Below are positions 55,604 through 63,701 of a DNA stretch of 64,000 nucleotides, piece after piece. Every line of letters starts with the position of its first letter. Positions within the stretch are counted from its first letter, which is position 1. A model generated the notes under the pieces. That model searched no databases. It had not been told where the DNA came from and was given only the letters and a program-made list of their open reading frames with translations. The stretch is from positions 10,772,377 to 10,836,376 of the forward strand of contig CP016211.1 in assembly GCA_001931535.1 (NCBI GenBank), given 5' to 3'. The position numbers and the translations under genes are program-made. This stretch comes from Minicystis rosea (lineage in GTDB: Bacteria; Myxococcota_A; Polyangia; Polyangiales; Polyangiaceae).

Positions 55604-55990
55604 CGCATTGCTCCAGACGTGACGAAGGCCGGCTCGTCCGGCCCGGGAAAATGGGGGACGACCTATGCCGGAGACGCGGCCGAAGGGCAAGCCCCGCGTT
55701 GCGTTTTCCCTCGCGATCACGGCCGGCCCGTCCGCCACGCAGCCATGCGCGCTCACGTCCAGCCGCTCGCCTGCAGCTTTTCGCTCGCGCCGGGCTCCCC
55801 GCTCGCGCTGGCTTCGCGTCGTTCGCGACAGCGCGCCCTGCGTGCCGACGCACACGAGCCGACGCACACGCAAGCATGTGATGTGACGCACGCCGCGTCT
55901 CCGATCACATCTTCAGCGACACGCCATCGTGCTCGACGCCGGCTCTGCCGGCGTGGGGTTTGGGGCCGCTTGCGGCCCCATCGTGACAGC
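55604..55990. other. 387-base intergenic region with hairpins
   Basis: It contains a hairpin GGCCGG-CTCGT-CCGGCC at 55627-55643 close to the start of the small basic gene, GATGTGA/TCACATC arms at 55880-55911, ACGCCGG/CCGGCGT at 55936-55954, and a third copy of the GGGGCCGC hairpin at 55959-55986. I see no coding gene. Confidence 0.6.
55959..55986. repeat. Third copy of the GGGGCCGC hairpin repeat
   Basis: TTTGGGGCCGCTTGCGGCCC at 55959 continues into CATCGTGA, matching the copies at 55331 and 55395. It lies just after the stop of the next minus-strand gene, a terminator-like position. Confidence 0.8.
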
Positions 55991-56245
55991 TCAGCCGCCG
56001 CCGACGGCGCCGTCGAGCGCGACTTCACGGCCGCGCACTTCGAGGCGGTAACGCGAGTTGACCGTCTCGATGTAGAAGACCTCGCGCCCCGCGAGCCGCA
56101 GCACGCGCTTGACCGGCGTGGTCACGTATTCGTGCATCCCATCGGAGAACTCGATCACGACGACCGAGCCCTTCCGAGGTGCACGCACCAACCGCCCGAT
56201 CACCGCGCGCGACCCTCGGCCAATCTTGCGGAGCACAACCTGCAC
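55991..56245 (-). CDS. Small beta-rich protein, unknown function
   Basis: 84 residues from the GTG at 56245. After a basic start (VVLRKIGRGSRAVIGRL) the sequence is a run of short strands (KGSVVVIEFSDGMHEYVTTPVKRVLR, FYIETVNSRYRLEVRGREVAL), which looks like a small SH3-like or cold-shock-like barrel. No family recognised. The GTG start falls inside one copy of an 18-base direct repeat. Confidence 0.6.
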   Translation of the reverse strand: MQVVLRKIGRGSRAVIGRLVRAPRKGSVVVIEFSDGMHEYVTTPVKRVLRLAGREVFYIETVNSRYRLEVRGREVALDGAVGGG

Positions 56246-56291
56246 AAAAACAATGTAGCACGCACCTGTCGGTGGAGCACAACCTGCACAA
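56230..56291. repeat. 18-base direct repeat over and upstream of a GTG start
   Basis: GGAGCACAACCTGCACAA occurs at 56230-56247 and 56274-56291, a 44-base period. The first copy covers the start codon of the minus-strand gene and the second lies 28 bases upstream, so a repressor dimer bound to both could block transcription or translation. Confidence 0.8.
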
Positions 56292-56437
56292 GCGTCGTCG
56301 ACGAGCGTTTTTCGATCGGCCTACGGTCACCGTTCGATGGGGCATGCGTCGCGTCGATTGCGCCGACGCCGGAACGCAGGAAGGGCGGCGGGGGCTCCGT
56401 CCTCGAAGCTTTCCATTTGGATTTCGCGATCTAAGCG

Positions 56438-57142
56438 GTGTTCTCACCCACTCCGGCACCCGGTTGGAAGGATGTCCTTGCGGGTTCGCGGCGGAAGGCG
56501 GATTCTCTCCCACCTGTGCGGCTCAGTGCTTCATCTCCGGCCGGGGAGTGGTCCCTCGGCCGTCGGTCCGGGACCGTCGAGGTCATCACCGGGTCGATGT
56601 TCAGCGGCAAGACCGAAGAGCTCATTCGTCGCGTGAAACGCGCGCTTTTCGCCCGGCAGCGGGTGCAAGCGTTCAAACCGCGCATCGACAATCGCTACGA
56701 TCCCCAGCGAATCGTGAGCCACGGCGCCATCGCCGTGGACGCGGTGGCGGTGTCGAGCAGCGACAGCCTGGAAGAACGTGTGCACGAGGAGACGCAGGTC
56801 GTCGCCATCGACGAGGCGCAGTTCTTCGATCGCGGCATCGTCGAGGTGTGCGAGCGCCTGGCGAACCGCGGCGTGCGCGTGATCGCAGCCGGCCTCGATC
56901 AAGACTACCTGGGCCGCCCCTTCGCGCCGATGCCCGAGCTCATGGCCATCGCCGAAGAGGTCACCAAGGTGCACGCGGTCTGCACCGTGTGCGGCGCGCC
57001 CGCGAGCCGATCGCAACGCCTCATCCCGCAGGCCACGACGGTTCTCGTCGGCGGCGCCGAGAGCTACGAGGCCCGCTGTCGCGCCTGCTTCGAGCCTCGC
57101 GACGTGCCTCGCACGGAGCACGGGCCGCGCCCGGAGCTGTGA
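56438..57142 (+). CDS. tdk: Thymidine kinase, type II
   Basis: 234 residues if it starts at the GTG at 56438; the conserved part begins at residue 46 (GTVEVITGSMFSGKTEELIRR), and a GTG at 56516 is a shorter option. P-loop GSMFSGKT, Walker B VVAIDEAQFFD, lasso region DQDYLGRPFAPMPELM, zinc Cys at CTVCG and CRAC, and GGAESYEARCRACF. It phosphorylates thymidine in nucleotide salvage as a cytoplasmic tetramer. The 45-residue N-terminal extension has no visible motif, and the true start is uncertain. Confidence 0.9.
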   Translation: MFSPTPAPGWKDVLAGSRRKADSLPPVRLSASSPAGEWSLGRRSGTVEVITGSMFSGKTEELIRRVKRALFARQRVQAFKPRIDNRYDPQRIVSHGAIAVDAVAVSSSDSLEERVHEETQVVAIDEAQFFDRGIVEVCERLANRGVRVIAAGLDQDYLGRPFAPMPELMAIAEEVTKVHAVCTVCGAPASRSQRLIPQATTVLVGGAESYEARCRACFEPRDVPRTEHGPRPEL

Positions 57143-57173
57143 GCACGCGCGCACCGGCAACGAGATGGATGGC

Positions 57174-58445
57174 TCAGCGCTGCGCGGTGGCGTCGTGATC
57201 GCCCGGGGCTCGCACGCCGGGAGCGCCCTTGTCGGCGAAGTAGACGCGCAGCATGTCGCTGGCGACGTTGGTCGCCTTCACGCGCCACTTGAGGTGGTTC
57301 GCCACCATCACGCTGATGGCGACCTCGGGCTTGCGGCTCGGCGCGAAGCCGACGAACCACGTGTAGAACGGCCCGTCCTGCGCGGGCTTCGTGAGCGTGC
57401 CCGTCTTGCCGGCGACGCGGATGTCCGGGAGGTAAGCCTTGCCGCTCTTGTCGTGGAAGGACTTGTAGCTGGTGCCGCTCTCCACGGTGTTCTCCATCAT
57501 CGTGGTGACCTGCGCGGCCACGGTCTCGTCCAGCACGTGGCGCACGACCTGGCGGCCCGTCGGGCCGTGGTAGAGCTCGCCCGACTCGTCCTTCACGCTG
57601 TTGACGACGAAGAGGCGGATCATGTCGCCGCCGTTGGCGATGGTCGTCGCCAGGTTCGCGCCTTCGAAGGGTGAGAGCGTCGAGTTCCAGAAGCCGGCGG
57701 CGGTGCGGGCGAAGCCCAGATCGTCGTCGGGGAACTTGAGCGTGCTCGGCGCGATCTTCACGTCGAAGGGGATCTCGCTGTTGTAGCCGTAGCGCGCGGC
57801 GACGCCGCTGATCTTGTCGCGATCGAGGTTCTTCGAAGCGAGGCGGGCGAACACGGTGTTGAGGCTCCGCCCCATCGCCTGCGTCATCGTCGCGCACCAC
57901 TTGTCGCGCTTCTTGTCGTCGACGAGATCGATGGCTTTGAGCTGGTGCTCGCCGCCCGAGTAGCACTGCTTCGTGCTCGGGCCGAAGCCCTGCTCGACGA
58001 GCGTGGTGGCCGTGATGATCTTGAAGACGCTCGCCGACGGCGCGGTGGCCTCGGCGGCGATGTCGCGCATGGGCCCGTCCTCGACGATGCTGGCCCAGAC
58101 GAGGACTTTGCCCGTCTTCACGTCCGTCATCACGACGGCGCCTTCGGGCACGTGACCGTTGCGCAGGAAGCCTTCGGCGGCGCGCTGATACTTGGGCACG
58201 AGCGTGAGCTCGGCCTTGCGCTCGCCGTGTGCCGGGGCCGTGGCCACGCCGCCGCGTGCGTCGATCCGACTGAGATCGAGATCGGTGAGCGGCGGCGGGG
58301 TGACCTCGCGCTTGATGATGGCTGCAGTCGCCCGCGCCTTGCCCTTGGCGAGCATGTCGCCGATCTGGGCGTCGTGGCTGCGGAGGTACGGCAAGCAAAC
58401 GGCGACCAGCCCCACGGCGGCCCCGATGGCGATCCACTGGCGCAT
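57174..58445 (-). CDS. Penicillin-binding transpeptidase, stand-alone domain
   Basis: 423 residues from the ATG at 58445. One N-terminal membrane anchor (about 3-20), a ~70-residue spacer, then a transpeptidase domain with SxxK at Ser139-Lys142 (SVFK), SLN at 194-196 and KTG at 347-349 (VAGKTGTL). The class B dimerisation domain and PASTA repeats are absent. It should cross-link peptidoglycan in the periplasm, or act as a beta-lactam-sensor-like relative. Convergent with thymidine kinase. Confidence 0.92.
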   Translation of the reverse strand: MRQWIAIGAAVGLVAVCLPYLRSHDAQIGDMLAKGKARATAAIIKREVTPPPLTDLDLSRIDARGGVATAPAHGERKAELTLVPKYQRAAEGFLRNGHVPEGAVVMTDVKTGKVLVWASIVEDGPMRDIAAEATAPSASVFKIITATTLVEQGFGPSTKQCYSGGEHQLKAIDLVDDKKRDKWCATMTQAMGRSLNTVFARLASKNLDRDKISGVAARYGYNSEIPFDVKIAPSTLKFPDDDLGFARTAAGFWNSTLSPFEGANLATTIANGGDMIRLFVVNSVKDESGELYHGPTGRQVVRHVLDETVAAQVTTMMENTVESGTSYKSFHDKSGKAYLPDIRVAGKTGTLTKPAQDGPFYTWFVGFAPSRKPEVAISVMVANHLKWRVKATNVASDMLRVYFADKGAPGVRAPGDHDATAQR

Positions 58446-58680
58446 CGCGGACGGGGTTACCCCGCGCCGCCGCGCTGGGCCAAGTTGAAGGCAGCCCCTC
58501 TTCGCGACCCAACCAACGTCACCGCCGCGTGCCCGCAAAGGAAGGGCAGAGCGCGCGTCGCACCTCCGTCATGCGCCCCTCACGAGCGCGGTGCGCACGC
58601 GCCGGTGCGATCGCGCTGGTCGTCACGCGCCGGCCTTCGTGCCGCAGGTGCGGCGAGCAAAGCTCGTTGGTGAGGAGAGG

Positions 58681-60363
58681 CTAGAACGCGACGGCCATGC
58701 GGCCGCCGAGCTCGTGGAGGATGTGACCGCTGCCGGGCGTGCCGTCGGCGGCCTTTTGCAAGTTGTCGGGGACGACGGCCGTGTTGCTCGCGGTGCCGCT
58801 GCCCGGCGTGAGATAGGCCATGTAGTTGAAGCCGACGCGCACGTGGCGCGTGTGCCAGTAATTCACGCCGCCGCCGATTTGATAGATGTTGATGGCGCCC
58901 GACGGGGTCTTGGGATCGTCGACGGAGTCGAGCCGCGAGCCGCCTTTGTAGTTGGCGTTGATGCCCGACACGATGGCGAGGATCTCGAGCCCGTGCGGCA
59001 TGCGCGCGGACTCCTTGGCCTTGAGATCGAGGTGACGCGGGCGATAGATGCCGGGCTCACCGGCGAGGAACGCATCACCCACGGGCCACACGGAGGCCTG
59101 CGCGTACCAGCCCACGCCCTTGATGCGGCCGAGGCGCTCGGTGTTGGTGAGCTGATAACCATCCACCGCTTCACGCGTGTTGTTGGCGACGTAGTAAGCC
59201 TCGCCTTGAATCGCGAAGCGGCCCACCTGGGTGCGCAGCTCGCCGCCGATCATGTTCTGCGCGCCGCTCGGGATGATGTGCACTTGGCGGCCGAGGCTGT
59301 CGGTGTACGTCGGCTTCCACAGCACGAAGCCTTGGCCGGTGGTGATGTTGGCGTAGTCGTAACCGACGCTCGCCGGATCGCGATCGCCGTGGCGCGCGCT
59401 CACACCGACCTGCGTGAACTTGGCGAGATCGCCGGTGCCGATGCCGGCGAAGGGACGCGCGAAGATGCGGCCCATGAAATCGACGCGGGCGTCGACCGAG
59501 GGCCGGTTCTGCCCGTCGCCGCCGAAGACGCCGATCTCGTAATTGAAGACGCGCGGGCCCAGCTCGCCCCAGAGGATGCCGCCGAGATCGCGGGGCGAGT
59601 TCCCCATCACGAAGGAGCGAATGGCGACGTTCCGCTCCATGAGCGGGTAGTAGAGGTCGCCCGTGCGGTTATCCATCGTGACGGGCGCGTTGAAGTGGCC
59701 GATCTGGATGTTCAGGCACTTGCACACGCTGTAGCCGACGTACACATCGGCGGGGAACGCGCCGCTCGCGACGCTCTCGACGGGCGCGTAACGGGCGCTC
59801 GCCGCGCTCGGGGTCTGGCCCGGCTTGCCCGCGGTGGATTCGCTCGGACCATTGCCGCCGGGCACGTTGGTGAGCGGCTGACCGCCGAACTCGATGACGC
59901 CGCCGAAGCTCCAGCGCTTCAGGAACTCGCCTTCGAAACCGATGCGCGCGCGGCGGATGAAGAGGCGCGGCTTGAGCCCGACCGAGAGATCGGCCGAGGG
60001 CACTTTGCTCACGCCGGGGCCGGCGAAGCCATAGACGTCGGTCTCGAAGATGACATGTGGATAAAGGCGGAAATTGTCCCGCGAATCGCGAATGAAGAAG
60101 CCCGAGCCGACGCGGAAGCCGACGTTGTCCATGCGCTCGTCGGGCGACTCGCCCTCGGCGGGGAACGGCGAGGGAACCGCGGCCGGAGGCTCGGGTGCGG
60201 CGACCGAGCCCGGCGCGGGCGGCGCAGGCGGCGGCGCGTCGGCGCCACGAGGAGCATCGGCCGGGGGCTGCGCGTCGGACGGCGGGGGCGCGGGCTGCGC
60301 CAGGGCGATCGCCCCCGACAGCGTGACGGTCATGCCCAGCAGAGCCGAAATGGCTATCCTCAT
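58681..60363 (-). CDS. Phosphate-selective porin-like outer-membrane barrel
   Basis: 560 residues from the ATG at 60363. Signal peptide MRIAISALLGMTVTLSGAIALA, a Pro/Ala-rich segment (25-75), then alternating strands to the C-terminal Phe (GGRMAVAF). Family hints: GFRVGSGFFIRDSRDNFRLYP, FIRRARIGFEGEFLKRWSFGG and GFNYMAYL, as in OprO/OprP-type porins. It probably forms an outer-membrane channel; substrate unknown. CKC at about 211 is unusual for a porin. Divergent from phoH, with a 136-base gap. Confidence 0.85.
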   Translation of the reverse strand: MRIAISALLGMTVTLSGAIALAQPAPPPSDAQPPADAPRGADAPPPAPPAPGSVAAPEPPAAVPSPFPAEGESPDERMDNVGFRVGSGFFIRDSRDNFRLYPHVIFETDVYGFAGPGVSKVPSADLSVGLKPRLFIRRARIGFEGEFLKRWSFGGVIEFGGQPLTNVPGGNGPSESTAGKPGQTPSAASARYAPVESVASGAFPADVYVGYSVCKCLNIQIGHFNAPVTMDNRTGDLYYPLMERNVAIRSFVMGNSPRDLGGILWGELGPRVFNYEIGVFGGDGQNRPSVDARVDFMGRIFARPFAGIGTGDLAKFTQVGVSARHGDRDPASVGYDYANITTGQGFVLWKPTYTDSLGRQVHIIPSGAQNMIGGELRTQVGRFAIQGEAYYVANNTREAVDGYQLTNTERLGRIKGVGWYAQASVWPVGDAFLAGEPGIYRPRHLDLKAKESARMPHGLEILAIVSGINANYKGGSRLDSVDDPKTPSGAINIYQIGGGVNYWHTRHVRVGFNYMAYLTPGSGTASNTAVVPDNLQKAADGTPGSGHILHELGGRMAVAF

Positions 60364-60441
60364 GCCTCGTGTTCCTCCGCGATGCTCGAATCGAGCGAGA
60401 AGCCGGCCGCGACGCTCGCATGCAGGGCTTTCAAGGTCAAG

Positions 60442-60464
60442 GACGCGCCCCGCGTGGGCGCGTC
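60442..60464. repeat. 9-base hairpin upstream of phoH
   Basis: GACGCGCCC and GGGCGCGTC with a 5-base loop, about 36 bases before the phoH start. It may be a leader hairpin or a relic of upstream transcription. Confidence 0.55.
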
Positions 60465-60499
60465 GGGGCATCGCGGGTCACCCTCCTCCGAACGTCTCG

Positions 60500-61606
60500 A
60501 TGACAACTCTTCGAATCACTGCAGACGTCGAGGTCACCGACAACGCGACGCTGGTCGCGCTGGCGGGGCCCGGCAATGAGCATCTCAAGGCCGTCTCCAG
60601 ATCGCTCGGCATCGACGCCGGCGTCCGGGGCAATACCATTCGACTCGCGGGCGCGGCCGACAGCGTCGCCGTCGCGGAGCGCTTCCTCGCCGAGGCATCG
60701 GAGCTCCTCCGCACGGGCACGACGCTCGATGCGTCCGATTACACGCGCGGGCTCAATGCCCTGCGCGAGGACCCGACGATCACGCTTCACGATCTCTTCG
60801 AGGACGTCGTCCTCATCTCCGGGCGGCGCCGGCCGCTCAATGCCAAAGGCATCGCACAGAAGCGCTACATCCAATCGATCCGGACGCACGATCTCACCTT
60901 CGGCATCGGACCCGCGGGCACCGGCAAGACGTATCTGGCCATGGCCATGGCGGTGCAAGCGCTCCTCGAGCGGCGCGTGAAGCGCATCATCCTCACGCGG
61001 CCCGCGGTCGAAGCGGGCGAGCGGCTCGGCTTCCTCCCCGGCGATTTGGCGGAGAAGGTGAACCCGTATCTGCGCCCGCTCTACGACGCGCTCCACGACA
61101 TGATGGATCCGGACAAGGCGCAGGGCCTCGTGGCGCGAGGGCAGATCGAAGTGGCGCCGCTCGCGTTCATGCGCGGGCGCACGCTCAACGACAGCTTCGT
61201 CATCCTCGACGAGGCGCAGAACGCGACCAGCGATCAAATGCGCATGTTCCTCACCCGCCTCGGCTATGCGTCGCGCGCGGTGGTGACGGGCGACGTGACC
61301 CAAGTCGATCTGCCCTCGGGCCAGCGCAGCGGCTTGGCCGAGGCGCGCGAGCTGCTCGCGGGGATCGAGGGCATCGCGTTCTGCACCTTCACCGAGGTCG
61401 ACGTGGTGCGCCACCCGCTGGTGCAACGGATCATCGTCGCGTACGACAAGCGCGACGCCGAACGCGAGCGCATTCGTGAAGAGAAGCGGCGCGTCGCCGA
61501 GCCTCCGTCCAACGACGGGGGCAAGCCGGGATCTACCATTCCCTCGTCCAACGATGGGGGCTCGCCCGGCAAGCCGGGCTCTGCCCCCATGCCTCCGGAG
61601 AAGTGA
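60500..61606 (+). CDS. phoH: PhoH-family ATPase
   Basis: 368 residues from the ATG at 60500. A KH-like N-terminal segment (1-75) is followed by the PhoH ATPase: Walker A GPAGTGKT at 137-144, RPAVEAGERLGFLPGDLAEKV, Walker B FVILDEAQN, and LTRLGYASRAVVTGDVTQ. PhoH proteins act in RNA quality control and ribosome maturation. The C-terminal ~25 residues are low-complexity SSNDGGSPGKPGSA repeats and are an add-on. The stop overlaps the HD-GYP gene by 4 bases (GTGA). Confidence 0.94.
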   Translation: MTTLRITADVEVTDNATLVALAGPGNEHLKAVSRSLGIDAGVRGNTIRLAGAADSVAVAERFLAEASELLRTGTTLDASDYTRGLNALREDPTITLHDLFEDVVLISGRRRPLNAKGIAQKRYIQSIRTHDLTFGIGPAGTGKTYLAMAMAVQALLERRVKRIILTRPAVEAGERLGFLPGDLAEKVNPYLRPLYDALHDMMDPDKAQGLVARGQIEVAPLAFMRGRTLNDSFVILDEAQNATSDQMRMFLTRLGYASRAVVTGDVTQVDLPSGQRSGLAEARELLAGIEGIAFCTFTEVDVVRHPLVQRIIVAYDKRDAERERIREEKRRVAEPPSNDGGKPGSTIPSSNDGGSPGKPGSAPMPPEK

Positions 61607-63591
61607 CTGACGTGACGACCCCGCCCCTCGACGCCGCCGAGCCGGCCATGGCGATGACTGCGATCGTCGCGCGCCTCGCCGCCGATCCCCGCCACGGCGA
61701 TCGCGTGATCGCGCGGCCGCATCCGCTCCTCGTGACGGTGCGGCAAGATCAGCTCTTCGTCATCGTCGCGCCCGCGGCGGTGTGGGAGCGGGGCCGTGAC
61801 GTGCTTCGTCCCTTCGCCTCCAAGCTGGCCGCGGGGGAGGCGATGATCGTCCTCTGTGGGCGGCCCGCGGAGCCCGATTTGGCGCAGGCGTTGAACCGAG
61901 GCTTGGCCGCGCTGGTGCCCTCGGATCCGAGCGTCGACGAGCTCTTCGTCGCCGCCCACAACGCCTTCGAGCTGCTCGAATCGAAGGCACGCGCCGAGAG
62001 CCGTGGCAAATGGCTCTCTCGCTATCGGTACGAGCTCGGCGAGCTCATCGAGATCGCCAAGGCCATCACCACCGAGCGCGAGATCGATCGGCTGCTCGGC
62101 CTCATCCTGGAGAAGAGCCGCTTCATCACCGGCGCGGACGCGGGCAGCGTCTACGTGGTCGAGGGCGACGATCCGCAGCCGCACGCGCGCACGCTGCGCT
62201 TCAAGCTCTCGCAGAACGCGTCCTGCGTCTTCGACTCGCGCGAGTTCGTAATCCCCATGAGCCCGCGCTCCATGGCGGGCTACGTCGCGCTCCACAAGAA
62301 GCCGCTGGCCATCGCCGACGTCTACGATCTCCCGGCCCTCGCGCCCTTCAGCTTCGATCGATCCTTCGACGACAAGGTCGGTTATCGGACCAAATCGATG
62401 CTGTGCGCGCCGCTCCTCTCGCGCGTGGGCGACGTCATCGGCGTCATTCAGCTCATCAACAAGAAGCGCGATCCCGACAAGAAGCTCCTCGCCCCGGAGG
62501 ACGTGGCGGAGCAGGTGATCTCCTTCGACGATCGCAGCGAGCAGCTCCTCGCCACGCTGGCGTCGCAGGCCGGGATCGCGCTCGAGAATGCCATCCTCAA
62601 CACCGAGATCCAGCGCATGCTCGAAGGCTTCGTGCGCGCCAGCGTGGAGGCCATCGAGTCCCGCGATCCGACCACCAGCGGTCATTCGCGCCGCGTCGCC
62701 GAGTTGACGGTGGGCCTGGCCCGCGCCGTCGAGCTCTCGCCGAGCGGCCCTTATCGCGGCGTGAGCTTCGGCGAAGGCGATCTACGCGAGCTGGAATATG
62801 CCTCCTTGCTTCACGATTTCGGCAAGATCGGAGTGCGAGAGGAGGTTTTGCTCAAGGCCAAGAAGCTCTTTCCGTCCGAGCTCGGGGCCATCCGCAATCG
62901 CTTCGAGCTCGCCATCCGATCGTTGGAGGTCTCCGTGCTCGAGCGCAAAGTGCGGGCGCTCGTGCGCGGCGCGTCCGCCGACGATCTGGCCGCCCTCGAT
63001 CACGACCTCGCCGTGCGCCGGCAAGCGCTGGACGCGGCCCTCGAATTGATCCTCGCCGCCAACGAGCCCACCGTCCTCAAGGGGGGTGATTTCGAGCGCA
63101 TCGCCGCGCTGGCGCAGGAGATGTACGTCGACGTCACGGGCAACTTGCAACCGCTCCTCACGTCCTCCGAGATCGCGAGTCTGTCGATCGCGCGGGGCTC
63201 GCTGACGAGCAGCGAGATCGACGAGATCCGCAGTCACGTCTCGCACACGTATACGTTCCTCTCCCAAATCCCTTGGGGAAAGCAGTTCCGCCGCGTCGCC
63301 GTCATCGCCGGCTCGCACCACGAGCGCCTCAATGGCACGGGTTATCCGAATCGCCTCCGCGCCGAGGAGATCCCGTTGCAATCGAAGATGATGGCGGTGA
63401 GCGACATCTTCGACGCCCTGACGGCGAGCGATCGACCCTACAAGAAGGCCGTTCCTTTGGAAAAGGCGCTCGACATCCTCGGCTTCGAGGTGCGCGACAA
63501 CCACATCGATGGTGATTTGGTGCGCATCTTCATCGAGGCGAAGGTGTGGACGAGCCTCGGCTCTCTCACGCCGAGCGGCCGCGTGGCGTGA
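61603..63591 (+). CDS. GAF/HD-GYP protein with ~100-residue insertion in HD-GYP
   Basis: 662 residues from the GTG at 61603, coupled to phoH. Residues 1-130 resemble a receiver-like fold without a clear phosphoacceptor. GAF domain at about 155-335 (CAPLLSRVGDVIGVIQLINKK). HD-GYP at about 340-645: GHSRRVAELT, HD at 404-405 (LLHDFGKIGVREEVLLK), HHERLNGTGYP from 572. The distance between HD and HHE is about 167 residues, against about 63 in canonical members, so a helical insertion of about 100 residues (about 440-535) is present. It should degrade cyclic di-GMP. Confidence 0.92.
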   Translation: MTDVTTPPLDAAEPAMAMTAIVARLAADPRHGDRVIARPHPLLVTVRQDQLFVIVAPAAVWERGRDVLRPFASKLAAGEAMIVLCGRPAEPDLAQALNRGLAALVPSDPSVDELFVAAHNAFELLESKARAESRGKWLSRYRYELGELIEIAKAITTEREIDRLLGLILEKSRFITGADAGSVYVVEGDDPQPHARTLRFKLSQNASCVFDSREFVIPMSPRSMAGYVALHKKPLAIADVYDLPALAPFSFDRSFDDKVGYRTKSMLCAPLLSRVGDVIGVIQLINKKRDPDKKLLAPEDVAEQVISFDDRSEQLLATLASQAGIALENAILNTEIQRMLEGFVRASVEAIESRDPTTSGHSRRVAELTVGLARAVELSPSGPYRGVSFGEGDLRELEYASLLHDFGKIGVREEVLLKAKKLFPSELGAIRNRFELAIRSLEVSVLERKVRALVRGASADDLAALDHDLAVRRQALDAALELILAANEPTVLKGGDFERIAALAQEMYVDVTGNLQPLLTSSEIASLSIARGSLTSSEIDEIRSHVSHTYTFLSQIPWGKQFRRVAVIAGSHHERLNGTGYPNRLRAEEIPLQSKMMAVSDIFDALTASDRPYKKAVPLEKALDILGFEVRDNHIDGDLVRIFIEAKVWTSLGSLTPSGRVA

Positions 63592-63592
63592 A

Positions 63593-63645
63593 GATGTGAC
63601 CGACAAAAGCTGCTGCGCGTCGCGCGACGCTTTCTCGATCACATC
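63593..63645. terminator. Long-stem element after the HD-GYP gene
   Basis: GATGTGA (63593-63599) and TCACATC (63639-63645) enclose the palindrome GCGTCGCGCGACGC. It lies just after the HD-GYP stop codon. A similar GATGTGA...TCACATC pair lies at 55880-55911. Confidence 0.5.
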
Positions 63646-63701
63646 CCGAGCGACGATTCGAGGCGCACCTCGTTCGAGGCGCACCTCAGGAGATCAACAG
63701 A

